The translations under genes were made by a program, and so were the position numbers. DNA of 64,000 bases from Planctobacterium marinum. Its GTDB lineage: Bacteria > Pseudomonadota > Gammaproteobacteria > Enterobacterales > Alteromonadaceae. Each line of letters opens with the position of its first letter. Within the stretch, counting starts at the first letter, position 1. This document shows, in pieces, positions 48,911 to 58,377 of the stretch. The DNA lies in the NCBI RefSeq assembly GCF_020687805.1, contig NZ_JAJEWQ010000007.1, forward strand, positions 27,514-91,513, read 5' to 3'. Under the pieces are notes generated by a model. It had not been told where the DNA came from. It made no database searches and saw nothing but the letters and a program-made list of their open reading frames with translations.

Positions 48911-50641
48911 ATGGGTAATTGCAAATCACTTTTCACAATGAGCATAGTCATCGTTATTGTGCAGTTTTGTGTTACCGAAGCGCTCGCGCAGCCAAACGAT
49001 GTGCAATTGGTAGATCCGGCTCCCTCGTCCAAAGCTTCAGCCCATTCGGTATTAACCAACATTGAATTTCAGCAACTTCCCGACGACAGCGCTGAGCTAT
49101 TGATTGAATTTGATTCTGCTGATTATCAGGTGCTGATGTCCAGAGACAGTAAGTTATTGCATGTCAATCTGCACGGAACCCGATTGGGCGAGGGACAATT
49201 GATGCGCCTGAATGTGTCAGAATTTACCACGCCAATTCAGTTTGTAGAGACTTTTCAGGATGCTACGCAATCTTCTGTTGTGATTGAAATGGCGGGTGAT
49301 TTTACCCATCGCCACGAAAAAGACGGCAACCTGCTGAAAATCCAGATTGGCGACATTAAATCAGATGACCAGGAAGCCCAATATAAAGCGCAATTTTCCG
49401 GTGAACCCATATCGTTAGATTTTCAGGATGTCCCGGTGCGACAGGTATTGCAGATAATAGCCCAGGTAAATGGGTTTAACCTGGTGACAACCGATTCGGT
49501 GACCGGCAATGTTACCATCAGTCTTACCAATGTGCCCTGGGACCAGGCTCTGAGTATGATCCTCAGGATAAAAGGACTGGATCAGCGCATGGAAGGCAAT
49601 ATTTTACTGGTGGCACCGGCAGAAGAACTGGCTGCCCGCGAAGCGCAGATTTTACAAACCAAGAAGCAGGCTGCGGATTTGGCCCCGCTCAGCACCCGCC
49701 ATGTGCAAATTAATTATGCCAAAGCGTCAGAGCTGGCGCTGATTCTGAAATCCAGTGAAGGCAGTGTGTTGAGCGCCAGAGGCAATGTCACTGTCGATGA
49801 ACGCACCAATACCTTGATTATCAAAGACGCCAATGAATCCATTGCTGACGCTCTGGAAATGATCGAAATTCTGGATATTCCGGTGCGCCAGGTATTGATC
49901 GAATCGCGCATGGTTACAGTACGGGACGGGGTAGACGAACAATTTGGGGTGCGTTGGGGCTTTAGTGATCGTCAGGACGAAGATGGGGTATCCGGTTCGC
50001 TGGAAGCCGCAGATTCCATCGCCGGTGGTACAATTCCCAGTATTGATGACAGGCTAAACGTAAATCTGCCGGTTAACTCACCGGCGGGGCGAATTGGTTT
50101 TACAGTGGCCCGTCTGGTTGATGGCACTATACTGGATTTGGAACTGTCAGCACTGGAAACGGAAAACAAGGGTGAAATCATCGCCAGTCCCAGAATTACG
50201 GTGGCCAATCAACACGAAGCTTACATTGAGCAGGGTACCGAAATTCCCTATGTTCAGGCCACATCCAGTGGCGCGACCTCGGTGGAATTTAAAAAGGCGG
50301 TGTTAAGTATGATGGTTACGCCGCATATTACCCCGGACAATCGCATTATTCTGGATCTGGTGGTAACCCAGGACACCCGTGGCGAAACCGTATCAACGCC
50401 AACCGGTCCCGCCGTCGCCATTGATACCCAGGAAATATCCACTCAGGTGTTAGTAGAAAACGGCGAAACCATCGTACTGGGTGGCATTTTTCAGCAAACC
50501 ATCTCTGATGCCGATACTAAGGTGCCCTTACTGGGGGATTTACCTGTGGTAGGCAATTTGTTTAAACAGAGTCAGCAAGTTAACGATAAACGGGAGCTTT
50601 TGATCTTTGTTACCCCCAAAATACTCACTGATACCTTGTAA
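48911..50641 (+). CDS. pilQ: Type IV pilus secretin PilQ
   Basis: A 576-residue outer-membrane secretin through which the pilus exits. A signal peptide (about 1-27) is followed by one AMIN domain (about 45-145), an STN/N0 domain (VRQVLQIIAQVNGFNLV), an N1-type domain (TRHVQINYAKASELALIL), and the secretin core (about 330-575) with GEIIASPRITVANQHEA and VLGGIFQQ. It has one AMIN domain rather than the two of Pseudomonas PilQ, which accounts for its shorter length. It closes the pilMNOPQ operon. Confidence 0.95.
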   Translation: MGNCKSLFTMSIVIVIVQFCVTEALAQPNDVQLVDPAPSSKASAHSVLTNIEFQQLPDDSAELLIEFDSADYQVLMSRDSKLLHVNLHGTRLGEGQLMRLNVSEFTTPIQFVETFQDATQSSVVIEMAGDFTHRHEKDGNLLKIQIGDIKSDDQEAQYKAQFSGEPISLDFQDVPVRQVLQIIAQVNGFNLVTTDSVTGNVTISLTNVPWDQALSMILRIKGLDQRMEGNILLVAPAEELAAREAQILQTKKQAADLAPLSTRHVQINYAKASELALILKSSEGSVLSARGNVTVDERTNTLIIKDANESIADALEMIEILDIPVRQVLIESRMVTVRDGVDEQFGVRWGFSDRQDEDGVSGSLEAADSIAGGTIPSIDDRLNVNLPVNSPAGRIGFTVARLVDGTILDLELSALETENKGEIIASPRITVANQHEAYIEQGTEIPYVQATSSGATSVEFKKAVLSMMVTPHITPDNRIILDLVVTQDTRGETVSTPTGPAVAIDTQEISTQVLVENGETIVLGGIFQQTISDADTKVPLLGDLPVVGNLFKQSQQVNDKRELLIFVTPKILTDTL

Positions 50642-50801
50642 AGCACAAAAATAGCCCCATAACTGGCGGGTTGTTCAAAGCAAACTGAAGATAAGGCAAG
50701 CAAAAGGGTTGCCAAATCGCGCCTGTAACTGAGATAATCCCGCTCTCGAAAATCGAGCGAGGTTGGAATTTCCATTTTTTTAGATTGTTGACGTAGATAA
50801 A

Positions 50802-51317
50802 ATGGCCGAAAAAAGAAACATTTTTTTAATTGGGCCGATGGGGGCTGGCAAAAGTACCATTGGCAGACATCTGGCAGATGAATTACATTTAGAATTTTAT
50901 GACTCAGACCAGGAAATCGAAAAGCGCACTGGTGCCGATATTTCCTGGGTGTTTGATATTGAAGGCGAAGAAGGTTTTCGCGATAGAGAAGAGTCTGTCA
51001 TCACTGATTTAACTGAAAAACAAGGTATCGTTTTGGCGACTGGCGGTGGTTCTGTGGTGCGTAATGCCGTCAGAAACCGGTTATCGGCACGTGGTATTGT
51101 GGTGTATCTGGAAACTACTATCGATAAACAAGTAGCCAGAACACAACGCGATAAACGCCGTCCGTTGTTGCAAAATAACGATCCTGAAGCCGTATTGAAA
51201 GATTTGGCCGGGGAGCGCAATCCACTGTACGAAGAAATCGCTGATTACACGGTGCAAACCGATGATCAGAGCGCTCGTGCTGTAGCCAACGCGATCATCA
51301 GTAAAATCGGCTTATAA
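50802..51317 (+). CDS. aroK: Shikimate kinase
   Basis: Phosphorylates shikimate in chorismate synthesis. 171 residues. Walker A is [11 protein letters not shown]; the shikimate-binding DSDQEIE and [10 protein letters not shown] follow, and RRPLL is in the lid. It lies 160 bases after pilQ and 26 bases before aroB, the conserved order in gammaproteobacteria. Confidence 0.95.
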   Translation: MAEKRNIFLIGPMGAGKSTIGRHLADELHLEFYDSDQEIEKRTGADISWVFDIEGEEGFRDREESVITDLTEKQGIVLATGGGSVVRNAVRNRLSARGIVVYLETTIDKQVARTQRDKRRPLLQNNDPEAVLKDLAGERNPLYEEIADYTVQTDDQSARAVANAIISKIGL

Positions 51318-51343
51318 AAAAACACCATTTGGGGGGAGCGCGC

Positions 51344-52411
51344 ATGTCGACCTTAACAGTAGAGTTGGGGGAGCGTAGCTACCCCATAACCATTTCCGAA
51401 GATTCACTTTCTCAAGCCCACCTCATTCGAGACTTCCTGAAAACCCGACAAGTGTTTGTGGTTACCAATCCAACGGTTTATGGCTTATGGGCTGACAAGT
51501 TAAGCGCTGCGTTAACTGGCATCGATGTGCAGTTTATCCAGGTACCAGACGGTGAAGAATACAAGACCCTGCAAACCATGGAATCCGTGATAGGTGAGTT
51601 GTTGCAACGCCACGCTGCCAGAGACGCTACCTTATTAGCGCTGGGTGGCGGAGTCATTGGGGATCTGACCGGGTTTGTGGCCGCCAGTTTTCAGCGCGGT
51701 ATTCCCTTTATTCAGGTTCCTACAACCCTGTTATCACAGGTGGATTCCAGTGTTGGCGGCAAGACCGCGGTTAATCACGCCTTAGGTAAAAATATGATTG
51801 GCGCCTTTTACCAGCCTAAAGCGGTAATCATCGACACCGAAACCCTGAAAACCCTCCCGGCACGCGAGTTTGCGGCTGGCATGGCCGAGGTCATCAAATA
51901 CGGTATTATTTATGACGCCGAGTTTTTTTCCTGGCTGGAAAATAATCTGGATGCGATCAAAGCCCTGAACTCCGACACCTTACAAAAGATGATTTATCGC
52001 TGTTGCCAGATTAAGGCGGAGATCGTGGCACAGGATGAACGGGAAAAAGGACTGCGTGCATTGCTGAATCTGGGCCATACTTTTGGTCATGCCATTGAAG
52101 CCGAACAGGGCTATGGCAACTGGTTGCACGGTGAAGCGGTTTCTGCTGGCACTATTATTGCTTCAGTTGTTGCACAGAAAAAAGGCTGGTTATCAGCGTC
52201 AGAAGTTAGTCGCATTACTGCATTACATGCGGCTTTTGATTTACCGATATCCGCGCCAAAGTCCATGGGTTATGCGCAGTTTATGCAACATATGCAGCAT
52301 GACAAAAAAGTGGAAGCCGGGCAGATCCGCTTTATTATTCCTCAGGGAATAGGCCAGGCGGTGGTGACTTCTGACATTGACGACGCGCTGTTGCGAGACG
52401 TTTTGAATTAA
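51344..52411 (+). CDS. aroB: 3-dehydroquinate synthase
   Basis: Second step of the shikimate pathway, NAD- and metal-dependent. 355 residues. Key stretches are ALGGGVIGDLTGFVAA near residue 100, GKTAVNHALGKNMIG near residue 145 and LNLGHTFGHAIE near residue 245, the last with metal-binding His. The ATG at 51344 follows GGGGGGAG; an upstream in-frame Met at 51329 is less likely. Confidence 0.95.
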   Translation: MSTLTVELGERSYPITISEDSLSQAHLIRDFLKTRQVFVVTNPTVYGLWADKLSAALTGIDVQFIQVPDGEEYKTLQTMESVIGELLQRHAARDATLLALGGGVIGDLTGFVAASFQRGIPFIQVPTTLLSQVDSSVGGKTAVNHALGKNMIGAFYQPKAVIIDTETLKTLPAREFAAGMAEVIKYGIIYDAEFFSWLENNLDAIKALNSDTLQKMIYRCCQIKAEIVAQDEREKGLRALLNLGHTFGHAIEAEQGYGNWLHGEAVSAGTIIASVVAQKKGWLSASEVSRITALHAAFDLPISAPKSMGYAQFMQHMQHDKKVEAGQIRFIIPQGIGQAVVTSDIDDALLRDVLN

Positions 52412-52451
52412 TATTGAACAGGCATACCCTGAAGAGTAATAAGTTGCAAAC

Positions 52452-54425
52452 ATGAGACATTCTACTCTGCTAACAGAATACACGGATATTTCACAAAGGT
52501 TGGAATATCTCGTGGCGCATTCATCACAGATGGTATTTATTACCGGTGAGGATGTGGCTGTGCAGCAGGGATTTGTTGAAGCGTTTCTGGGGCAGCAGAG
52601 TCAGCACGCCAATGTAGCATTGGTGAATGCCCGCAAAGGTAAGAGCGACAATTATTACCGGCAATTACTGGCAGAACAACTGCAGTGCAGCTGGCAACGC
52701 AACCAGTCTTTAGTGCAGTCGTTTGCTGCGCGAGACAACAAAACCGAGCCGGTGCTGATCGCCATTACCAGCGCGGAAAATGTGCCGGAAGATGTATTGC
52801 GGGAACTCTGGGATCTGGTGTTGCAAAATCGCTTTGCCCGAAATGGTGAGCAAATCAATATTTTGATGTTCGGTGATCACTTTTGGGCGGAAGATGTGAA
52901 ATCCTGGCTACCCACCAACAACAACGACAAACCGGTTCTGTTGACCACGCAAACCCTTGAGTACGATGAAGAAACCGAAGTGGAAGGCGATTTAGATGAG
53001 ATGATCGCCAATCGTCGCAAGCTTTTTCAGGAGCGCATGAAACACCGTGCCAGCCGACCTGCGCTGGGTACAGCACCTTTGCAAAAGTGGTGGGTAAAAC
53101 TGGCACTGGCCATGGTCTTCGTTGGCAGCTTCTCGTCTATACTCATCTGGCAGTATTTTGATGTGACCTCAGCGGCAGTGAGTGAATTTAGCCAGTTTTT
53201 ATTCCAGTCCAAACCTGATACTCAGCAGAATGCGTCTTCCGACAGCAGCGAAAGTAGCGGCTTATCTTTGGAAGCAGCTGTGGCTCTGGCAAATCAGCAA
53301 AGCAACGAAGAAGCGCGGGAGGAAAGCGCGGTAAACTCTTCGGATAATCAACGGGTAGCAGCGAATTTTAGTGATGCGATGCAGCGCCTGGACAACAATG
53401 AATCAGTGGTAAACAGCCGCGCTGACGACAACAAAGCAATTGAGGAGGCTGTTGCTGCCCCTGTGGTTGTTAATACCTTTAGCAAACAAAGCGCCGATTC
53501 TCCCAGCTCGGAATACATTGCCGATATCAGCGCCGAACAATTAAAACAGTTGCGGGATACCGGCACATTACCGGCGCAGCGCGATACACAATCTGGTAGC
53601 CGTAGCGACAATGCGGCAAAGTCAGATAACGAACAGGCCAGTGCATTGACCGCATCTGAGGCACAGCTTAACGCTTCTGTAATGGATGCTCTGGTGGCCC
53701 TTGAGTTACTCAACAGTGACGGCGGTGTTAATGACAATGCGTCAACCCCAAGAGATGACAATGCGTCAACCCCAAGAGACAGTGCAAACCCACCATCAGA
53801 CAACGCTGACACCGCATCGGTGAATCGCCGCATTGACGAAACGGCCGCTCAGGAAAGTGCTGTGAATAGCGCAAATCCTGCAGCACAGAATGTCACTGTA
53901 CAGGAAAACCAGACTCAGGGTGAGGTTGCAGATAGTTCTGCCACAGTCTCCCGGAATGCGAGTTTATTGTCCGGGACGCAGTCGCCAGACAGCGCGGCAG
54001 AAACCCAAAACCAGGCGGTAAACACTGACGTCAATGTCAATGACTACCCGGTGGAAGACATTGCCAGCTTCGAACCGATAGAGTCTGGTACTCAGAACAA
54101 TTCGGACATTTCGTCGCCCAGATATCAGTATCACGAACCGTTGTTACTGGAACTGGCAGACAGCGAATACGTATTGCAGGTATCAGGCATCAGCACAGAA
54201 ACCCTGTTGCAGGAGTTTTTGGTGGATAATCAGTTGCTGAATGATGTCTGGGTTTATCAGACTCAGCGTTATGGTGGAGACTGGTTTGTGGTTTTGGTAA
54301 AGCAAAACTACGCCAGCCTGGATGTTGCCCGGGCCGCCGCCGCGTCTTTGCCTGATAAGTTCAGCACAACCGCCCCGTTTGCTAAATCGGTCGCTCAGAT
54401 TCGGCGTGAAATCACCGTTAACTAG
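52452..54425 (+). CDS. damX: DamX-like SPOR-domain cell-division protein
   Basis: A 657-residue bitopic membrane protein. The N-terminal 200 residues resemble an AAA/ExeA-like module with a degenerate P-loop (VFITGEDVAVQQ in place of Walker A). A single membrane helix lies near 215-237 (LALAMVFVGSFSSILIWQYF). A long Ser/Ala/Asn/Asp-rich periplasmic spacer follows, including a two-copy eight-residue repeat (DNASTPRD). The C-terminal 80 residues form a SPOR domain (YVLQVSGISTETLLQEFL) that binds denuded glycan at septa. It is longer than E. coli DamX (428) because of the spacer. Located between aroB and dam as expected. Confidence 0.88.
   Translation: MRHSTLLTEYTDISQRLEYLVAHSSQMVFITGEDVAVQQGFVEAFLGQQSQHANVALVNARKGKSDNYYRQLLAEQLQCSWQRNQSLVQSFAARDNKTEPVLIAITSAENVPEDVLRELWDLVLQNRFARNGEQINILMFGDHFWAEDVKSWLPTNNNDKPVLLTTQTLEYDEETEVEGDLDEMIANRRKLFQERMKHRASRPALGTAPLQKWWVKLALAMVFVGSFSSILIWQYFDVTSAAVSEFSQFLFQSKPDTQQNASSDSSESSGLSLEAAVALANQQSNEEAREESAVNSSDNQRVAANFSDAMQRLDNNESVVNSRADDNKAIEEAVAAPVVVNTFSKQSADSPSSEYIADISAEQLKQLRDTGTLPAQRDTQSGSRSDNAAKSDNEQASALTASEAQLNASVMDALVALELLNSDGGVNDNASTPRDDNASTPRDSANPPSDNADTASVNRRIDETAAQESAVNSANPAAQNVTVQENQTQGEVADSSATVSRNASLLSGTQSPDSAAETQNQAVNTDVNVNDYPVEDIASFEPIESGTQNNSDISSPRYQYHEPLLLELADSEYVLQVSGISTETLLQEFLVDNQLLNDVWVYQTQRYGGDWFVVLVKQNYASLDVARAAAASLPDKFSTTAPFAKSVAQIRREITVN
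53733..53780 (+). repeat. 24-base tandem repeat within damX
   Basis: Two copies of a 24-base unit, 53733-53756 and 53757-53780, differ only in the last base. In frame they encode DNASTPRD twice within the disordered periplasmic spacer. Confidence 0.9.
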
Positions 54426-54492
54426 CTGTAATTTTTTTTCAGTCAGGTACAATCTCAGCGTTCAGAGATCTAAGTCAGATAATAATAACAAC

Positions 54493-55320
54493 ATGCCACA
54501 ATCGAAACACCGGGCATTTTTGAAGTGGGCCGGTGGCAAATATAGCCTCATTGAAAAGATCAACAAAGAGCTACCCAAAGCTAAAGTGCTGGTGGAGCCG
54601 TTTGTGGGTGCTGGCTCGGTGTTTTTAAATTCTGAGTATGAGGCCTATCACCTCAACGATATCAATGAAGATCTGATCAACCTGTACAAAATTTTGCAAA
54701 CCGACAGTACGCATTTTATTGCCGAGGCAGAGCACTACTTTACCCCGCAATTTAACCAGGAAGCGGTGTTTTATCAGCAACGGGAGCGGTTTAATGGCAG
54801 CACTGATCCGTTTGAGCGTTCGGTACTGTTTTTGTATCTGAATCGCCATGGTTACAACGGGCTGTGTCGATACAATTTATCGGGTAAATTCAACGTGCCA
54901 TTTGGCCGCTATAAGGCACCTTATTTCCCCAAAAAAGAACTGCAGTTTTTTGCCCAAAAAGCTGCCAGAGCCACCTTTACCTGCCTGCCATTTCAACAGG
55001 TGATGTTGCAGTCTCCGGATGATTCCGTGATCTACTGCGATCCACCTTATGCGCCGGTCAGTGAAACCGCTTATTTTACTGCTTATTCAAAACAGGGCTT
55101 TGGTCTGGACTCACAGGAGGAGCTGGCGCAGTTAGCGCTGCATGCCAGTGACAAACTGGGGCGTTTTGTATTGGTGAGCAATCATGACACAGCTTTTACC
55201 CGTCGAATTTACAAACCGGCCAAACTGCGCAAGCTATCCGTTTCCCGTTTTATCAGTCAAAAAGGCGATAGTCGCAAAAAGGTGGCGGAATTACTGGCGG
55301 TTTATCGCCCAAAAGCTTAG
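54493..55320 (+). CDS. dam: DNA adenine methyltransferase (GATC-type Dam)
   Basis: Methylates adenine, normally in GATC. 275 residues. SAM-binding motif I is FLKWAGGKYSLI near the N-terminus with VEPFVGAGSVFLN, and the catalytic DPPY is in YCDPPYAPVS near residue 180. RHGYNGLCRYN belongs to the target-recognition part. I use the ATG at 54493; the longer frame overlaps damX and has no family similarity. No strong ribosome site is seen, so translation may depend on coupling to damX. In many relatives rpe follows directly; here 4.3 kb of other genes intervene. Confidence 0.93.
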   Translation: MPQSKHRAFLKWAGGKYSLIEKINKELPKAKVLVEPFVGAGSVFLNSEYEAYHLNDINEDLINLYKILQTDSTHFIAEAEHYFTPQFNQEAVFYQQRERFNGSTDPFERSVLFLYLNRHGYNGLCRYNLSGKFNVPFGRYKAPYFPKKELQFFAQKAARATFTCLPFQQVMLQSPDDSVIYCDPPYAPVSETAYFTAYSKQGFGLDSQEELAQLALHASDKLGRFVLVSNHDTAFTRRIYKPAKLRKLSVSRFISQKGDSRKKVAELLAVYRPKA

Positions 55321-55891
55321 CACGCAATATGCAAGCATTACCGCCAATTCGAGCCGAGCACCTCCGACTGTCGACCGAAAAAAAATCAAAATGATTGACA
55401 ATTACATCATCCAAAAAGATTTTGACTTTGATGCATAAAAAGGGACGTATGCGGAAACCAGAGGGAAATTTCGTAAGGGCCGGGTCACACCATAATCAAG
55501 ATTTCAGTACTATAGTTCAGCCTTCTTAACGACGATAACCCCGAACTCGTGACAGCTTCTCTCAATACGCATAACCAACAGCGTCAAGCCAAACCAACAA
55601 TCACCTTACACCTGGGCTCGTCGATAGCTTTTATTCATTTTATACTCGACATTGCGGCTTGAATTTCTGGCCTAACAAAACTTGGAGTAAGGGCTAGCTT
55701 CCTTCACACCAATGCATCATTGGTGCGTTCTATTGTGCTGCGACTTTCTCCTCCCATTTAGTCCTTTCATTTAGTTTTCTCAAAAATATTTGTCACACCT
55801 GTTCATTGCGGATCGTCTAAATAAATGTCTGTTGCGTAACGCAGTGAAGTTTATTCGCTGTGCAGGCATCGACTTACGAAGGGGATAAACC
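55321..55891. other. Intergenic 571 bases after dam, left edge of an atypical patch
   Basis: No intact gene seen. On the minus strand at about 55510-55600 a short frame reads WFGLTLLVMRIERSCHEFG then VIVVKKAEL before a TAG stop, preceded by a stop codon; it looks like the tail of a broken gene. A perfect CAATGCATCATTGG-type palindrome lies near 55713-55726. I see no terminator after dam. The strong ribosome site AAGGGG for the next gene is at its right end. Confidence 0.4.
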
Positions 55892-56407
55892 ATGAAAATT
55901 TTGAAATACTTGACCAGTACAAGCCTATTACTTACCTCTGTAAGCTGGGCGGCTGGCAATATAACGGGGAATAAAACAATGAGCGAATTAAGCATTGAAC
56001 CAACCGAACAGCAAATTGTAAGTGTAGTGCACACCATGACCAATGCGTTTCACCAAGCAGATATAGAGACTGTCATGAGCAGTTATGAATCGAATGTGGC
56101 GATAATGTTTGAACCGGGAACGGCCATTTCTGATCTTGAGCAGATTCAAGCTATCTTTAAACAATGGTTTACTATGAAGCCGCAATTTACATACCCAAAT
56201 GGGCATCAGGTGTTTGTTGTAGGCGATATTGCAATGCATATCGCCCCTTGGGATATGTCGGCAACAGGGCCTGAAGGAAGTGAGATTAAGCAATCGGGGT
56301 TATCTATAGCAGTACTGCGGAAGCAGGAAAACGGCAAGTGGTTGATGGTGTTAGATAATCCCCATGGACAAATGCTATTGAACGCTGAATCAATTCAAGC
56401 AGACTAA
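55892..56407 (+). CDS. Secreted SnoaL/NTF2-like protein
   Basis: A 171-residue protein with a signal peptide (about 1-20, MKILKYLTSTSLLLTSVSW). The mature part fits the SnoaL or DUF4440-like cone fold: HTMTNAFHQADIETVMSSYE, then NVAIMFEPGTAISD, and SIAVLRKQENGKWLMVLDNP at the end, without the catalytic residues of known isomerases. It precedes an ECF-type sigma gene on the same strand. Base use is more AT-rich than in its neighbours, suggesting transfer. Periplasmic location makes it a candidate ligand-binding or sensor partner, which is inference. Confidence 0.75.
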   Translation: MKILKYLTSTSLLLTSVSWAAGNITGNKTMSELSIEPTEQQIVSVVHTMTNAFHQADIETVMSSYESNVAIMFEPGTAISDLEQIQAIFKQWFTMKPQFTYPNGHQVFVVGDIAMHIAPWDMSATGPEGSEIKQSGLSIAVLRKQENGKWLMVLDNPHGQMLLNAESIQAD

Positions 56408-56503
56408 CTCGCTATGTGCTGTTACAAGCTTACTTTATGGGTTAGCTGTAGTAACTTTTTTATGTGCAATGACATGCTATGAGCAAGTAGTGAAGGAATA
56501 CCG

Positions 56504-57343
56504 ATGATTTCCATTGAGTTAAACCAACATATTCGCCAAGCGACCCAAGGCAACAAGGCTTCATTGCAATTGGTTGTATCTGAGGTGCAAAACGATGTGT
56601 ATGCCCTTGCATTGCGCATGCTAGTCAACCCAGAAGATGCGCAAGATGCGACCCAAGAGATTTTGATCCGCTTGATCACTAAGTTGTCTCGTTTTGAGTT
56701 TAAAAGTCAGTTTAAAACTTGGGTGTATCGCGTTGCTGCTAACTACCTGCTAACGGAAAAGAAGGTACTGGCACGTCAGCCTCAAATGGGCTTTGACGAT
56801 TATCAAGCCGATCTAGAATCGGATTTACAACAGCCAGGTGACGGGCTAATACAAAGACCAGAATATAACGCCATGATTAATGAGCTAAGGATCTCGTGTA
56901 CCATGGCAATGCTGCTGTGCTTGAATCCAGCACATCGCCTTGCTTACATCTTGGGGGATATTTACGAATTAGAGCAGCAACAGGCGGCTGAAATTCTAGG
57001 TATTGAGAAAGCGAATTTTCGTCAACAACTTAGCCGCGCTCGACAAAAGGTGATTGAGTTTATGAACACTAGTTGTGGCTTGGTACATAGCGCAGCAAAG
57101 TGTAGCTGCCCAAACAAGCTAACAGGTGCGGTCAGTCGAGGTCGAATAAATGCTAGCGAGATGTTTTTCTCGGTGCAGACTAGCGACACTTACCAGCAAA
57201 TCAAACAAACCATTGCTGAAACCCAACAGCATTTGAAAGCAACTCGGTTACAGCAAGCAGTACCGGCGTATCGCTCGCCAGAGGTATTTGGCCAAGTCAT
57301 CGAAGAGCTAGTGAAGCAAGGAATGCGTCACTACGCTAGTTGA
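56504..57343 (+). CDS. ECF-type sigma factor with cysteine-bearing C-terminal extension
   Basis: A 279-residue sigma-70-family protein. Region 2 reads DAQDATQEILIRLITKLSRF and VYRVAANYLL (about 45-85); region 4 contains LGDIYELEQQQAAEILGI and FRQQLSRARQKV (about 150-190). Beyond the normal ECF end lies an 85-residue tail with the Cys-containing CGLVHSAAKCSCPNK, which recalls a known group of ECF factors with CGLVNPxxxCxC tails. No anti-sigma gene is adjacent, so the tail may control it. The partner upstream is a SnoaL-like protein. Codon use differs from flanking housekeeping genes. Confidence 0.82.
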   Translation: MISIELNQHIRQATQGNKASLQLVVSEVQNDVYALALRMLVNPEDAQDATQEILIRLITKLSRFEFKSQFKTWVYRVAANYLLTEKKVLARQPQMGFDDYQADLESDLQQPGDGLIQRPEYNAMINELRISCTMAMLLCLNPAHRLAYILGDIYELEQQQAAEILGIEKANFRQQLSRARQKVIEFMNTSCGLVHSAAKCSCPNKLTGAVSRGRINASEMFFSVQTSDTYQQIKQTIAETQQHLKATRLQQAVPAYRSPEVFGQVIEELVKQGMRHYAS

Positions 57344-57808
57344 ATAAATACTGATGCGCGTATTGCTTTTTACGCACTACAAAATACATAGAATAGGAAA
57401 CCGACAGTCGATAAATGCGCTTTTACGCCTTTCTTAAAAGTTTAAATCCGATATGCTTTGTTCAAAGTGGGCGTTCATTCTCAGAATTTATTTATATATA
57501 GAATTCTTTTTTGGGCTATTCACAAGTAGTGTAAGCTTCGTTTGATGCATAATTGGTAGGACGTCTACATAATTAGATGTTAGATTTATGGAAGGTAAGT
57601 AGCCAGCAAAGCTTATTTTTTGTATGCCGATACTAAAGTGTTTTTAGGTTATAATCCGACCCAAGGAGAAGTTGCTGATGATCGCGCGGATAAAGCGCAA
57701 CAGCCATCGTCGCCGCTAAACGGTTGGGTGCATTTGTATTGGCAACTTAAACTACCCAAAGGACCTAAAATGAGTGTTGTAGAAAAGTGTCAGAAAATCA
57801 AATAAGTG
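57344..57808. other. Gene-poor 465 bases, right part of the atypical patch
   Basis: AT-rich with no convincing gene. A 61-codon frame at 57620-57805 has no ribosome site or recognisable pattern. A short direct repeat, AAGTGTCAG, occurs at 57785-57793 and 57803-57811, the second copy touching the stop codon of the DUF2970 gene. This could mark a junction between inserted and older DNA. Confidence 0.4.
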
Positions 57809-58027
57809 TCAGGAAAGAACCAGATTAACCACGCCAACCAGCACGGCGATAAACACTAATACAAATATCACGCCGATAACCACATAGGGAAGAAAGGAGG
57901 ATTGTTGAAAATCAGCCTGATGGTTCTTTTGAGTCTGTACACCAAACATACTGGCGGCAACACTTTTGGTTACCTGCCACAAAGAGGCCTTTTCCGTTTG
58001 CCTGGATGAGTCTGAGGTACCATTCAT
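57809..58027 (-). CDS. DUF2970 small membrane protein
   Basis: A 72-residue protein with the DUF2970 pattern: SLWQVTKSVAASMFGVQT in the middle and one C-terminal membrane helix (about 46-70, LPYVVIGVIFVLVFIAVLVG). The family is common in gammaproteobacteria and has no assigned function. It lies 14 bases after the upstream exported protein, so the two are probably co-transcribed. Confidence 0.8.
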   Translation of the reverse strand: MNGTSDSSRQTEKASLWQVTKSVAASMFGVQTQKNHQADFQQSSFLPYVVIGVIFVLVFIAVLVGVVNLVLS

Positions 58028-58041
58028 TGCTGTTTTCCGAA

Positions 58042-58377
58042 TTAACTGGTGCTGCTATCCTGAGCGCTGTCGGTGACTCTTGTCAACAGCTCCAATAAAT
58101 CCAGATAATGGAATTGCTTACTGGCGCTGCTACCGGAAAACCAGGAAACCCAGCTGACCCCTGAAGCTTGCTCTTTGGCGCACAGATTCTGTGGGTGGCT
58201 CATCGGCAGAGACTCGTCAAAACGGCTGTCTGCGGGACAACTACAAAAGCGCAAACCTTCGTCTTCAAGATTGCCGGCAAAAGATAGCATAGCCACCAAT
58301 GCTGTACTTAGTATCAGCATTTTTTGGTTTCTTGTGGAGATCATATTCGCTACCCGCTTTGCAACACTTTGTTTCAT
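58042..58377 (-). CDS. Small exported hypothetical protein
   Basis: A 111-residue protein; an internal Met at 58344 gives a more normal signal peptide (MISTRNQKMLILSTALVAML). The mature part has Cys residues in RFCSCPADSRFD and NLCAKEQ that could form disulfides, and ends FHYLDLLELLTR. Unrecognised. It precedes the DUF2970 gene by 14 bases. Confidence 0.6.
   Translation of the reverse strand: MKQSVAKRVANMISTRNQKMLILSTALVAMLSFAGNLEDEGLRFCSCPADSRFDESLPMSHPQNLCAKEQASGVSWVSWFSGSSASKQFHYLDLLELLTRVTDSAQDSSTS

Noticed and set aside
55670..55690. GCCTAAC core resembling an integron attC end
   Set aside because: No matching GTTRRRY partner at suitable distance and no integrase gene, so an integron cassette is not supported.
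57620..57805. 61-codon plus-strand frame before the DUF2970 gene
   Set aside because: No ribosome site, no recognisable pattern, and it lies in an AT-rich, repeat-marked boundary region.
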